Assembly: GCF_001418335.1 (NCBI RefSeq)
Contig: NZ_LIPP01000059.1
Span: forward strand, 1 to 64,000
DNA from: Streptomyces aurantiacus
GTDB lineage: Bacteria; Actinomycetota; Actinomycetes; Streptomycetales; Streptomycetaceae
Length of the DNA: 64,000 bases
Reading direction: 5' to 3'
Under the pieces are notes generated by a model. The model saw only the letters and a program-made list of their open reading frames with translations, was not told where the DNA came from and did no database searches. This document shows positions 54,231 through 63,228 of the stretch, one piece after another (position 1 is the stretch's first letter; every line of letters begins with the position of its first letter). Position numbers and translations under genes: made by a program.

Positions 54231-54713
54231 TCAGGCATCCAGCACGAGGCGGTCGGACAAGGAGCGGCTGACGCAGGGGAACATGGTCCGTCCCCGCTCC
54301 CGCTCCTCAGGAGTCAAGATCTGGTCCCGGTGGTCGGGCGTACCTTCGAGGACCGCGACCTCGCAACTGCCGCAGTAGCCTTCGGTGCACGAGAAGGGTG
54401 CGCCGGGGACGACCTGCCGGAGGGTGTCCAGGACCGACCGGTCGGGACCGACCGTGACGGTCACGCCAGTCCTGCGCAGCTCCACTTCGAAGCCGCGTTC
54501 AGCGCCGGCCGGCGCCGCCGGGGGATTCGGCGCCGGCCGGGCACCGAAGCGCTCGATGTGGATCGGCAGCCCCGGGGCACGGCGCGCGCCATGCTCCTGG
54601 ACGGCGTCGAGCAGGGCCGCCAGCCCGCAGCAGTAGATCGCCGTGTCCGGGCCCGCCGAGCCCAGTCTCCGTTCGAGGTCGAGCAGACCGCGTGCGCCGA
54701 GCAGACCTGCCAT
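54231..54713 (-). pseudogene. 3' half of phthalate-dioxygenase-reductase-type gene
   Basis: About 160 residues of a PDR/VanB-type oxidoreductase. They cover the end of the NAD domain (TAIYCCGLAALLDAV, PIHIERF) and the C-terminal [2Fe-2S] domain with ligands in FSCTEGYCGSCEVAVLEG and MFPCVSRS. The FMN-binding half is absent upstream, where only unrelated sequence is seen. The ATG at 54713 has no ribosome site. Could still yield a ferredoxin-like peptide, but a truncated gene is more likely. Confidence 0.65.
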
Positions 54714-54936
54714 CCCAGCCCGGCCAGGATCTGCTTCGTCCGCACCCGGTCGGCGGCCTCCGGCGCGGCAAGCACCCGCAGGATCTGGTGATCCTCGGGC
54801 GCGAGTGCCGATGCGCCGGCATCCTCACCCCGGTGCGGAAGGGAGCGGTCAGATCACCGAGCGACACCGAGAGCAGGTCAGGGCGGGATCGTGTGCGAGA
54901 CTCCGCGACACATCGGTGATCACGGAGGCAGGGCGT

Positions 54937-55497
54937 ATGCGTGGGGTGGGAGCGGCCGTGGCCGTGATAGCAGTAGCGACGGCGCTGACAGGCTGCGGCG
55001 ACACGGGCAGCGCGACAGGCGAGCGGACCACGGCGAGTGCGCGTCCGGCTGAAAAGGCGGTCAAGGGTGAGCTGACGGACGATGCCGTGCGTGGCGACAT
55101 CCGCAAAGCTGCCTCGGCCGCAGGCTTGGGGCGGCCTCATCTGCCCCACACGTCCGAAACAACAGGTGAGCGAAACCATCACGTTGTACGGGGGTGGTTG
55201 CGGACAACGCTCTCGCCGACCCGTCAAGCCGTCAAGCCGGTGCTCACCGAACTGACGGCTCGGGGCTGGCGGGTGACGGGAGATCTGCCGGTGGAGGAGC
55301 CTGATGCCTTCGGCTGGGTCCTGGAGAAGAACTGCTGGCAGATGTTCCTGGCCACGGGCCCGGGTCCCAAGGGAGCCGACCTCGCCTTCGACGCCTCGGG
55401 AGGGTCATGCGCGGGACCCGAGCCCGGGCCGTCCACGTCCGTGGACCCGAACGCGGGGCCTCCTGGGCGCCCCACGCCGCCGGCCTTGCGCCCCTAG
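54937..55497 (+). CDS. Lipoprotein of unknown function
   Basis: A 186-residue secreted protein with signal MRGVGAAVAVIAVATALTGC and lipobox Cys20, then an Ala/Thr/Ser linker. The folded part (about 45-155) includes LTARGWRVTGDLPVEEPDAF and FGWVLEKNCWQMFLATG. The Pro-rich tail ends at 55497. GGAGG precedes the ATG. No family recognised; such small lipoproteins are common in streptomycetes. Confidence 0.75.
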   Translation: MRGVGAAVAVIAVATALTGCGDTGSATGERTTASARPAEKAVKGELTDDAVRGDIRKAASAAGLGRPHLPHTSETTGERNHHVVRGWLRTTLSPTRQAVKPVLTELTARGWRVTGDLPVEEPDAFGWVLEKNCWQMFLATGPGPKGADLAFDASGGSCAGPEPGPSTSVDPNAGPPGRPTPPALRP

Positions 55498-55979
55498 GGC
55501 CCTTCTCGATGTTGTAATGCGGGACATCCTCAAGTCGTTGCCCGTCGGCATATGAAGAGGGCCTTCGCCGAGCGGCTGCCTCTTGACCGCCCGGCTGAGC
55601 TGCTGGGGATCGCGGCCTGAGGTACGCGCTCGTCGAACAGGGCCGCCGGACTCGATCCGGCGGCCCTGCTCCGTCGTGCGTGCGGGCCGAATGGGCACCC
55701 CCCGCAGTTGGCACCGTCCCCGTACCTGCTGTCCCGTGCTTGTCCGTGCCGGGTGAGATCACCGCATCCAGGAACCTCTGACGCGGCAGGGGGCGGTTGT
55801 GGCGGTTGAGTGGGGGCGCGTCGGGCAACCGGAGTTCGGCCGGATCGCCGAGGCGGTAGCGCACCGTGTGTTGATATTGGTGGCCGCGTGTGATCGCCGG
55901 CAGCGTACGGATCCAGGACCTGCTGGTCTCCTTCATCGACCACGGCCATGGCATTCGAGTCCGCTGATAGATTCCTGCG
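55498..55979. other. Intergenic region with strong hairpin
   Basis: About 480 bp with no supported gene; open frames are antisense-type low complexity. It holds the terminator-like hairpin at 55638-55668. Confidence 0.5.
55638..55668. terminator. Strong 13-bp-stem hairpin
   Basis: CAGGGCCGCCGGA and its exact complement enclose a 5-base loop (CTCGA). No T-run, as is common for actinobacterial terminators. It lies 140 bp after the lipoprotein gene. Confidence 0.65.
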
Positions 55980-56621
55980 GTGAGCGAGCAACTGCCCAAC
56001 GGCGGCATCGAGCTGTCACCCTCCGAGGTCGACGCCCTCCCCGCCAGGTGGTCATCCTGTTGGACTCCGAGCGAGGTCGCACAGCAGTTGGCCGGGATCG
56101 GCACGCCCTGGTATGTGGCCGCAGGCTGGGCGCTGGATCTGTTCCACGGCAGGCAGACGCGCATTCATGGAGACATTGAGATCGCGATTCCGGCCGCGAG
56201 CTTTCCCGAGGTTCGCCACCGCTTTCCCGGTTACGTCTTCGACGCGGCAGGCGGCGGCCGGATCTGGGAGGACGCCGCCTCAGAGGTGCTGGCCGCCGTA
56301 CATCAGACATGGCTCCGCGAACCGGCCACCGGCAACTACCTGCTCGACGTGTTCCGGGAACCGCACGACGGCGACATCTGGATCTGCCGACGAGATGAGA
56401 AGATCCGGCTCCCCTACAGCGACATCATCCACCACACCCAAGACGGCATCCCGTATCTGGCACCCGAACTGGTACTGCTGTTCAAGGCCAAGCACGCCCG
56501 CCGAAAGGACCAGAGAGACTTCGACGCGACCGTCCCGCACATGACCCGGGCTCAGCGCGAGACCCTGGCTGAGCTACTCGCCCGCGTACACCCGGGGCAT
56601 CCCTGGCTCACGGAGCTGTAG
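55980..56621 (+). CDS. Nucleotidyltransferase (aminoglycoside 2''-adenylyltransferase-like)
   Basis: A 213-residue protein of the ANT(2'')-like nucleotidyltransferase group. Family features are WYVAAGWALDLFHGRQTR and HGDIEIAIP, where relatives usually have HEDIEI, so one acidic residue is replaced by Gly. Later LDVFREP, YLAPELVLLFKAKHARRKD and DFDATVPHM match. It may act on an aminoglycoside or a small metabolite; resistance is not shown. The GTG start lacks a good ribosome site. Confidence 0.75.
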   Translation: MSEQLPNGGIELSPSEVDALPARWSSCWTPSEVAQQLAGIGTPWYVAAGWALDLFHGRQTRIHGDIEIAIPAASFPEVRHRFPGYVFDAAGGGRIWEDAASEVLAAVHQTWLREPATGNYLLDVFREPHDGDIWICRRDEKIRLPYSDIIHHTQDGIPYLAPELVLLFKAKHARRKDQRDFDATVPHMTRAQRETLAELLARVHPGHPWLTEL

Positions 56622-56700
56622 CCGGCCGGCCCTTACGGGTGAGCTCTCGCGCTGGAACTTCGATAATCTCCTTCGGCTGCATGGTTCCAATTCCTCTCTC

Positions 56701-57141
56701 TCAGCTCAGCTGCTCGGCCAGTCCGACGATGATGCCCTCCGGACCGCGGACGTAGCAGAGCAGATAGCTGTCCTCGAACCGGGCGATCTCGCCGACGAGT
56801 TCGGCGCCGTGAGGGCGCAGGCGAGCAACGGTGTCCTCGATGTCGTCGACGGCGAACATGACACGGTGTGTGCCCAGAATGTTGTGCGGCCGGTTACGCG
56901 GCCCGGCGCTGATCGCCGCGGGGCTGCGGTACTTCGCCAGCTCAAGCCGGCTGTGACCGTCCGGGGTCCGGACCATCGCGATGTCACAACCAACGCCGTC
57001 GAGTCCCGTGCACTGGTCGGCGACGAGGCCCTTGACCTCCGCCCTGCCCTCCAGCTCCATGCCCAGTTCCACGAAGAACGCGACGGCGGCATCGATGTCC
57101 TCGACGACGATGCCGACGTTGTCCATCCGCTGAATCGCCAT
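56701..57141 (-). CDS. VOC-family (glyoxalase-like) protein
   Basis: A 146-residue vicinal-oxygen-chelate protein with two beta-alpha-beta-beta-beta halves: MDNVGIVVEDIDAAVAFFVE to LELAKY, and HRVMFAVDDIEDTVARL to VRGPEGIIVGLAEQ. The final Glu in PEGI fits a metal ligand. The ATG has GGAG upstream; the frame is open far upstream without homology. Substrate unknown. Confidence 0.88.
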   Translation of the reverse strand: MAIQRMDNVGIVVEDIDAAVAFFVELGMELEGRAEVKGLVADQCTGLDGVGCDIAMVRTPDGHSRLELAKYRSPAAISAGPRNRPHNILGTHRVMFAVDDIEDTVARLRPHGAELVGEIARFEDSYLLCYVRGPEGIIVGLAEQLS

Positions 57142-57242
57142 GCTGGCTTCTCCTTCTTCCTCGTGCGGCCGGTGGTGGCCGCTGATACCCCTGGGACGGA
57201 GCCGACGACCCGTTCTCGACATCCGCAGACAGCCCAACTCAG

Positions 57243-57374
57243 TCAGACGTACGGGCCCGTACGACCCAGACCCATGACCGGTCTGCCGAGCAATGCAGAC
57301 CAGAACGCAGCGAGCCGCTCGGGTTCTGCGGCATCGACGACGAGGGCATTGATCTGCGAAGGTGAATCCGCCAT
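57243..57374 (-). pseudogene. VOC-family N-terminal fragment
   Basis: A 43-codon frame from ATG 57374 reads INALVVDAAEPERLAAFWSA and LLGRPV before a stop at 57243. This is the opening beta-alpha unit of glyoxalase-like proteins (D-x-A-D/E-P-x-x-L-A-x-F-W-x-x-x-L-G). The rest is missing. Its end lies in a 16-bp palindrome, CGTACGGGCCCGTACG (57248-57263). Confidence 0.65.
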
Positions 57375-57494
57375 GCCCCGATCCTGTCAAACGGGCCCGG
57401 AACCGCTCCGTAGCGGCTCTGAGGACGGGAACTGGCACGTGCTCCACGTGCTCCACATGCGACAGAGGCGGGGCACCCGTTACGGTCATGGAGT

Positions 57495-58565
57495 TCAGGG
57501 CGCCGAGCGGTTCGTGGACGAATCCCGCCGTGTGAGCGGCGCGTTCGGCACCGTGGTTTCCGCGGGTGCGGACGACTTCGGCACGTCCGGTGGTGAGTCC
57601 CGCAGACCGCCGAGCGCCAGGACCGTCATCAGCGCCGCGGCCCCCGCCGCCACACCGAAACCCCCCTGCGCACCGCCCTCGTCGACCAACCGCCCCGCGA
57701 CCGCCGCGGCGCCTGCTATTCCTGCCGCGCTGGCGGAGCTTCCCCAGGTGAACGCCTGGGTGAGGACGGCGCGCGGGACCGCCGACTCCGTGAGGACGGA
57801 GGAGAGGATCAGCAGGACCGGCACAGCGAGCCCGGTCAGGGCGAGGGTGGCGCCGACCGCGAGGGGCGCGTCGAGGAAGGTCAGCGGGAGGCTCGCGAGA
57901 GTGAGGCAGGCGGCGGCTGCGGCCTGGCGCCGCCGAGGTGAGCCGCCGAGGCGCCATGCTCCGTATACCCAACCACCCACCAGATTGGTGCAGTTGAAGG
58001 CGACATAGAGCAACGCTGCCGCGTCCGGCGTGCCGCGTCCGACGGCGTACGCGGCGACGGACACCTGTATGGCGCCGAAGAACACTCCGAGCGCGAGGCC
58101 CAGCGCGACCTGCCGCAGGAATGCGGAGCAGAGCAGGGCGCGTCCGGCATGCCGGCGTTCGGCATGGCCGATGAGGGGCGGCACGGTGCGGCGCTGGGCG
58201 GCGATGGCGAGCCCGCCGCCGACGACGAGTGCGGCTGCGAGCAGCACCCCGGCCACCGGGTGGCCCGTCGCACCGAGGACGCTCACCAGGGCCGGGCCGG
58301 CCATGTAGGACACGCCGTTGGCGAGGGCCTCCAGGGCGAAGGCGGAGGGCAGCGCGGCAGCGCGTTCGCCGGACAGCAGGGCGGACCATCGAGCGGCGGA
58401 AAGGGCACTGAGCTGGGGCAGCGTTGCCCCGACGAGCACGCCGGCGACGAGGTCCGGAACGGCGCCGGCGAACAGCAGCGCCACGGCCCCGGCATGTGCG
58501 CCCAGCACGCAGGGAAGCACCCGCTTCCGCCGGCCCCTGCCGTACGGGTGACGTTCGGACAGCAC
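57495..58565 (-). CDS. MFS transporter, 5'-truncated
   Basis: A 356-residue membrane protein with about ten helices of the major facilitator superfamily. A degenerate loop 2-3 motif (GRGRRKRVL) comes right at the start, so the first two helices (about 60 residues) that normally precede it are missing. Upstream sequence has no hydrophobic frame and a stop follows in frame. The GTG at 58565 lacks a ribosome site. Probably a non-functional remnant, although the rest is open and well conserved. Confidence 0.7.
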   Translation of the reverse strand: MLSERHPYGRGRRKRVLPCVLGAHAGAVALLFAGAVPDLVAGVLVGATLPQLSALSAARWSALLSGERAAALPSAFALEALANGVSYMAGPALVSVLGATGHPVAGVLLAAALVVGGGLAIAAQRRTVPPLIGHAERRHAGRALLCSAFLRQVALGLALGVFFGAIQVSVAAYAVGRGTPDAAALLYVAFNCTNLVGGWVYGAWRLGGSPRRRQAAAAACLTLASLPLTFLDAPLAVGATLALTGLAVPVLLILSSVLTESAVPRAVLTQAFTWGSSASAAGIAGAAAVAGRLVDEGGAQGGFGVAAGAAALMTVLALGGLRDSPPDVPKSSAPAETTVPNAPLTRRDSSTNRSAP

Positions 58566-58663
58566 CCGGCATTGTTCGCAGATCAGCGGTTTGAAGAAGG
58601 TGGCTGGATCGCCAGTTGTCGCCCGATCCTTCCTGGATCGGTCATCAGCGCATGCCCGGCGGG

Positions 58664-59125
58664 TCAGTCCTCCAGAGCCGCCGCGATGCGGTCGAGATCG
58701 ATGAGGAGCGCCTCTACGCGTTGGGGCGGGATCGCCTCGACCATGCGCTGCTCGACGGCGTACACGGCAGCCTGGACCGCGGCAAGACGTGTGTGGCCCT
58801 CTGCGGTGAGGTGGGCGGGCCGGGACCGGCCATGATCGGCGGTGGCGGGGCGGGTGATCAGTCCAGCCTCCTGAAGGCCTCGCAGAACGACGTTCCCGGA
58901 CTGTCTGGTGACGAAGGTTGCGCGGGCGAGGTCCGCGTTCGACATGCCGGGTCGCAGGGCCAGCAGTTCAAGAGTGGAGTACTGCGGCACGGTCAGTCCG
59001 TGCTCACGCAGCGCCTTGTCCATGGCGCCACGCAGGGCCGCCTGGGCACGCTTGAGCTGGTATCCCACGTGGCGGGTGACGTCGTCGGCGGGGCGGGACG
59101 GGTCCGTCGGCACACTCTTGTTCAT
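58664..59125 (-). CDS. MarR-family transcriptional regulator
   Basis: Winged-helix repressor, 153 residues: TVPQYSTLELLALRPGMSNA, ARATFVTRQSGNVVLRGLQE (recognition helix), wing TADHGRSRPAHLTAEG. The start codon lies inside an inverted repeat, so it likely represses itself and the divergent VOC gene. The ATG at 59125 begins the conserved part; the frame is open far upstream across the operator. Confidence 0.88.
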   Translation of the reverse strand: MNKSVPTDPSRPADDVTRHVGYQLKRAQAALRGAMDKALREHGLTVPQYSTLELLALRPGMSNADLARATFVTRQSGNVVLRGLQEAGLITRPATADHGRSRPAHLTAEGHTRLAAVQAAVYAVEQRMVEAIPPQRVEALLIDLDRIAAALED

Positions 59126-59181
59126 GTCAGTATTTTGACATGGCCAGCGTCGGCACATAACCTCTACGTCAAAGTCCTGAC
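59123..59181. promoter_or_regulatory. MarR operators and VOC promoter
   Basis: CATGTCA and TGACATG flank 6 bp (59123-59142). A second GTCA-N6-TGAC lies at 59168-59181. Between them TTGACA (59135-59140), a 17-bp gap and TAACCT (59158-59163) form a promoter into the VOC gene. Operator 1 covers the -35 box and marR start; operator 2 covers the expected transcription start. Confidence 0.8.
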
Positions 59182-59198
59182 ATAGGAAAGAGAACCTC

Positions 59199-59570
59199 AT
59201 GCCTGTCACCATCGATGGTCCAGACTTCGTCGCCCTGCAGGTCCGAGACGTGGAAGCCGCAGCGGCGTTCTGTGAACAGCACCTGGGTCTGCGCCGAGCT
59301 CCGGTCTCGCCCCCGCACGGGGTCGTGTTCGACACCAAGCCGACCCCGTTCGCCGTCCGCGCGCTCCTTCCGGGCGTCGACCTCGCTGACACCGCACGGC
59401 CGGGCCTCGGTACGGTCCTGTGGTTCCGAACCTCGAACGCTCACCAGCTCCACGACCAGCTCGTCGCCGCCGGCATCAAGATCCTCACGCCCATGGCGGA
59501 CAGCCCCTTCGGGCCGATGTTCTCTTTCGAGGGTCCTGAGGGGTACACACTCACCGCGCACGGAGGCTGA
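59199..59570 (+). CDS. VOC-family protein under MarR control
   Basis: A 123-residue glyoxalase-like protein (DFVALQVRDVEAAAAFCEQH, SFEGPEGYTLTAH). GGAAAG precedes the ATG. The adjacent MarR gene and double operator suggest induction by an electrophile or drug. The metal ligand positions are plausible (terminal Glu in PEGY), but substrate is unknown. Confidence 0.88.
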   Translation: MPVTIDGPDFVALQVRDVEAAAAFCEQHLGLRRAPVSPPHGVVFDTKPTPFAVRALLPGVDLADTARPGLGTVLWFRTSNAHQLHDQLVAAGIKILTPMADSPFGPMFSFEGPEGYTLTAHGG

Positions 59571-59918
59571 TCGAAACTGCCACCCTCCCACCGTCGAACT
59601 CCTCCTCCCCCTCACCAGCAGAGGGTTGCGGATCGCGCTCGACTGGCCGCATGAAGCGCTCAGTCACCCAGTGCGACTGAGCATGTTGTTTCGGCAAGCC
59701 GAGGTCGGTACCAGCCAAGACCGGTTCGGCATCCGGCAGGCACTGGCTCCTGCCGAAGCAGTGCGCAGTTCCTCCGCCGGCTCTTCCCGGTGATCATGGG
59801 CAGTGGTGACGTTCAGTAGTGGATGCTGCAGTTCCGATGAGAAGAGCGAGTCGACGGAGTCTGTCCCTACGACGGAAGCCTCTGTGGTCAAGATTGCTCT
59901 TGAAAGTGGGTGTCGGTC

Positions 59919-60266
59919 GTGCCGGTAGGCATTTTCGCGGGGATTGCAGTGCGTGACTTCGCGAGCGCATTGGAGTGGTACAAGCGGCTGTTGGGTTCGG
60001 AGCCGACCTTCTACCCCAACGACGTCGAGGCGGTGTGGCAGCTGGCTGACGATCGGTATGTGTACATCATCGAGGACACAGGGCGTGCCGGCGGTGCGGT
60101 GAGCATGATTTGGATGGACGACCCCGCTTCCGAAGTTGCGCGGATCTCGGAGCGAGGGCTGAAGCCGGTAGACGTGGAGCGGCACGGCAGCGTGTGCAAA
60201 TGGGTGTTTCACGACTCCGACGGCAATGAGACGGGCATCGGTGGCGAGGTCTTGCCGTCGGAGTAG
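59919..60266 (+). CDS. VOC-family protein
   Basis: A 115-residue glyoxalase-like protein: GIFAGIAVRDFASALEWYKR, LLGSEPTFYPNDVEAVWQ and VFHDSDGNETGIGGE. It has one beta-alpha unit pair, as in half-size VOC proteins. A GTG at 59910 is an alternative start; neither has an ideal ribosome site. The 348 bp upstream carry no gene. Confidence 0.8.
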   Translation: MPVGIFAGIAVRDFASALEWYKRLLGSEPTFYPNDVEAVWQLADDRYVYIIEDTGRAGGAVSMIWMDDPASEVARISERGLKPVDVERHGSVCKWVFHDSDGNETGIGGEVLPSE

Positions 60267-60451
60267 TCCTCCTTGCTCCGACGGCGACACCCGGTCGTTA
60301 CTACTCTTAGTGACCGGACGTGAACATGCTGACGTCGGTCGACGAGAGCTTCAAGGGTCGGCTCAACCTCGAACAGCGCTCCCGCCGCACACCGGCGGGC
60401 GGGGCGTTCGACGTCCGCCACACCCCCGCCCCCGGCAGGATCGAACGCTTT

Positions 60452-61342
60452 CTACAACTCGTCGGCGAACACCTCGGCGAGCTCGCGCCATACAGGTCGC
60501 GGCAGGCCGGCGCCGCCCTCGTCGGCAGTCAGGGCCTGGAGGGCGACGTGGTCAGCTCCGGCGTCGAAGTACTCGCGGATCCGCGCTCGTACGCGCTCGG
60601 CGTCGCCCAGTGCGAAGAGGCCGTCGAGCAGACGTGCGCTGCCGCCGCCTTCGAAATCGCTCTCTGTGAACCCCAGACGCAACAGGTTGTTCGTGTAATT
60701 GGGCAGTTGAAGATACATGCCCAGCATGTTCCGTGCGGTGGCGCGAGCCCGGTCGAGGTCGGTGTCGAGTACGACGGAGACCTCCGGGGCGAGGACCGCG
60801 TCCGGGCCGAGCGCCTCGCGCGCCTCCGCCGTGTGCTCCGCGGTGACGAGATAGGGGTGTGCTCCTCGCGCCCGGTCGGTCGCGAGCTTCAGCATCTTCG
60901 GGCCGAGCGCCGCCAGTACCCGGCGTGCGCCGCCCAAGGGTTCGGTGGCGGTGTCGAGGGCGTCGAGGTACGCCACCATCGCGCTGTACGGTTTCGCGTA
61001 CTGGGGTGCCAGCACGCTGTGGCTGACGCCCAAACCCAGCACGAATCGCTCGCGCGCGCTCGTGTCGAGGGCCGCGATCCGCGCGGCCACCTCTTCGGCT
61101 GTGTGCTCCCAGATACTCAGGATGCCGGTGGCCACGGTGACCGTACGGGTGGCGGTGAGGACGGCCACGGCGTCGTCGGGTGCAGGATTGCCTCCGAGCC
61201 AGAGGGTGCCGTAGCCCAGCTCTTCGAGCTCGGCGACCGCCTCGGCGATCGCCCTCCTACCCGCGTCATCCGCCCGCGATCCGTGCAGAGCACCGCTCCA
61301 GATGCCGATACGTCCGAGTTGCTGGTGTGTCTCCGAAGTCAT
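60452..61342 (-). CDS. LLM-class F420-dependent oxidoreductase
   Basis: Luciferase-like oxidoreductase, 296 residues: RIGIWSGALHGSRADDAGRR, LEELGYGTLWLGGNPAPDD, VATGILSIWEHTAEEVAARI, LGLGVSHS. The short length and these motifs match the probable F420-dependent group common in streptomycetes and mycobacteria. The ATG at 61342 starts the conserved part; the frame is open upstream. Confidence 0.88.
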   Translation of the reverse strand: MTSETHQQLGRIGIWSGALHGSRADDAGRRAIAEAVAELEELGYGTLWLGGNPAPDDAVAVLTATRTVTVATGILSIWEHTAEEVAARIAALDTSARERFVLGLGVSHSVLAPQYAKPYSAMVAYLDALDTATEPLGGARRVLAALGPKMLKLATDRARGAHPYLVTAEHTAEAREALGPDAVLAPEVSVVLDTDLDRARATARNMLGMYLQLPNYTNNLLRLGFTESDFEGGGSARLLDGLFALGDAERVRARIREYFDAGADHVALQALTADEGGAGLPRPVWRELAEVFADEL

Positions 61343-61494
61343 GCCTTGGTCAACCACTGTCTGGTGCCCTCTGTTCCTTCGGTCACCGCAATTCATCCGG
61401 ATGGAGTCGGGCGGCACACTCCCCCTCAATCGCCGTCCCGTCAACCGGAAGACCGGGGGAACGAGTGCGGAGCCTCCTGGCCGCCTACGCAGTG

Positions 61495-61524
61495 GGTACC
61501 ACATGTGGTACCGAACCGGGTACC
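61495..61524. promoter_or_regulatory. Toxin-antitoxin operator
   Basis: GGTACCACATGTGGTACC (61495-61512) is a perfect 18-bp palindrome, and a further GGTACC half-site follows at 61519-61524, ending 8 bp before the antitoxin start. The layout fits cooperative autorepression by antitoxin. Confidence 0.75.
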
Positions 61525-61532
61525 TTGAGACC

Positions 61533-61739
61533 ATGCCTGCACTCAATGTGGAATTCAGCGAGGAAGAAATGGCGCGGCTGCGTGATCGGGCGGCTCTGAC
61601 GGGGCGGAGTCTGAAGCAGCACGTGCACGATGTGACGGTGGAGGAAGCCGACCGGCTGGCCTTCGTGGAGGGGGCCGTCGCGGAAGCTGCCCGGGTGCTG
61701 CCCGGCGTCGAAGCACGCTTTCCCGTGGGACAGCGGTGA
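61533..61739 (+). CDS. Antitoxin (ribbon-helix-helix-like)
   Basis: A 68-residue protein beginning MPALNVEFSEEEMARLRDRA: a short beta strand and helix pattern of ribbon-helix-helix antitoxins, then GRSLKQHVHDVTVEEADRL. It overlaps the toxin gene by 4 bases (GTGA), and a palindrome lies in its promoter. It would bind DNA through its N terminus and neutralise the Doc-like toxin with its C terminus. Confidence 0.78.
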   Translation: MPALNVEFSEEEMARLRDRAALTGRSLKQHVHDVTVEEADRLAFVEGAVAEAARVLPGVEARFPVGQR

Positions 61740-62119
61740 GCCCTGTCATCCGTGTCGACGTCGGCTGGGTCCTGCAGATCCAGTCCGCGATCTCCCCGCT
61801 GAACGTGCCCATCGCCGACTGGGGCGTCCTGGGCTTCATGGCCGACCGGCACAAGTTCGAGCGGGAGCGCGGCGTCCTGTACTACGAGGAACCCGCCTCC
61901 CGCGCCGCGACCTTCCTGCACACCGCACTGCTGCTGCGTCCCTTCACCGACTACAACCTCGTTGTCGGATGGTCCTGCACCAGCCAGTACATGCATGTCT
62001 CCGGCCAGCCCCTCCAGGCCAAGGACGACGATCTGTACGAACTCGCGCAGGCGGTCCGCGCACAGGAAGCCGACCTGCGCACCATCGCGCAACGTCTGGA
62101 GGCTTGGCGCACCGGGTGA
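61736..62119 (+). CDS. Doc/Fic-like toxin component
   Basis: A 127-residue helical protein of the streptomycete Fic/Doc-type toxin family (DYN...SG pattern; RTIAQRLEAWRTG end). At the Fic motif position (HPFxxGNxR) it reads RPFTDYNLVVG, so the catalytic His is Arg and the anion-hole Gly is Tyr. It is coupled to the antitoxin by GTGA overlap. Activity by the usual AMP- or phospho-transfer is therefore doubtful. Confidence 0.72.
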   Translation: MSPVIRVDVGWVLQIQSAISPLNVPIADWGVLGFMADRHKFERERGVLYYEEPASRAATFLHTALLLRPFTDYNLVVGWSCTSQYMHVSGQPLQAKDDDLYELAQAVRAQEADLRTIAQRLEAWRTG

Positions 62120-62239
62120 GCCCGTAGACGTGGTCACGGGCTGGGCCGTGCTCCACCGGGACCCCTCTCGCTTCCCTTGACCAGTTCCCTTGATCAGTTC
62201 GCTTGGGCTCAAGTGCTGCCGGTCATCGCCTGCCTGCGA

Positions 62240-63157
62240 TCACTTGCGGAGTCGAGAACGGTACTCGCCCGGGGCCATGCCTCGGGCGCGTCTGAAGGCA
62301 CGGCTGAAAGCATGCGGAGAGGCATAGCCGACCGCGCCGGAGATCGACTCGACCGGCTCATCGGTGTCGCGGAGCCGGACGGACGCCAGGTCGATGCGCC
62401 ACTGCGTCACGTACGCGCCCGGCGTCTGCCCGAGGGCGGACCGGAAATGCCTGGACAGCGTCGCCCGGGAGACGCTCGTCGCGGCGGCCAGGGTCTCCGT
62501 GGTCCAGGGGTGTTCCGGTCGGACGTGGACACATGCCAGGGCGTCGCGCACGACCGGGTCGCGCATCGCGCCCAGCCATGAGCCGGACTGCTCCTCCGGG
62601 TGGCGGGCCAGCCAGGCGCGTACGAACTGTACGAGCAGCAGGTCGACGATGCTGTTGACGACGGCGGTGGCGCCGATCTGCGGCTGTGCGAGTTCCGCCT
62701 TGAGGAGTTCGACGGTCCTTCTCAGCTGTGCGTTCTCCCCGGCTGTGACGTGCATCGGCAGGGCGAGGGAGGTGAGCACCGGTGTGCTCACCTCCGGGTC
62801 CTGCTCATAGTGCAGGACGATCACTTCCGTCTGCACCGGCGTCGAGCCCACCCGCAGGGCTCGGCCGTCGCCGAAAGCCCGGGCCGCCGCCTCGCGGTCG
62901 CAGGAACCCATCGTCACGCTTGCGCCGCCTGCTATCCCGTGTGCGGTGCCCGGCGCCACCAGGACGGCGTCTCCGGCCTGCACCTGAAGAGGTTTCTCGC
63001 CTATGACGTGAAGCCACATCGTGCCGCGGGACACCACGTGCAGTGCCGCTCCTGGATAGGAGTCCAGCCACAGGCCCCAGGTTCCTCCGGCCTTCAGCAT
63101 GACCCCGAGCGCCCCACGCGCACCCGAAACACGCAAGACCTCCGCCAGCACGTCCAT
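62240..63157 (-). CDS. AraC-family transcriptional regulator
   Basis: Regulator of 305 residues. The N-terminal cupin domain (AALHVVSRGTMWLHVIGEKP, AGDAVLVAPGTAHGI) and the C-terminal double helix-turn-helix (TETLAAATSVSRATLSRHFR; VESISGAVGYASPHAFSRAF ending GEYRSR) match the cupin_6 AraC group. The ATG at 63157 (MDVLAEVLRV) is the usual start. It lies 71 bp downstream of the oxidoreductase gene in the same direction and may control it. Confidence 0.9.
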   Translation of the reverse strand: MDVLAEVLRVSGARGALGVMLKAGGTWGLWLDSYPGAALHVVSRGTMWLHVIGEKPLQVQAGDAVLVAPGTAHGIAGGASVTMGSCDREAAARAFGDGRALRVGSTPVQTEVIVLHYEQDPEVSTPVLTSLALPMHVTAGENAQLRRTVELLKAELAQPQIGATAVVNSIVDLLLVQFVRAWLARHPEEQSGSWLGAMRDPVVRDALACVHVRPEHPWTTETLAAATSVSRATLSRHFRSALGQTPGAYVTQWRIDLASVRLRDTDEPVESISGAVGYASPHAFSRAFRRARGMAPGEYRSRLRK

Positions 63158-63228
63158 GGGTCCATTCTCGTACACCGCCGCGGACCGCCCGTTGGCGGGC
63201 GGCGGCACATGTGTCCGCGTCCACGGCT

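Noticed and set aside
56701..58572. One 623-codon minus frame
   Set aside because: Only its last 146 codons (VOC protein) look real; the rest overlaps the MFS gene in another frame.
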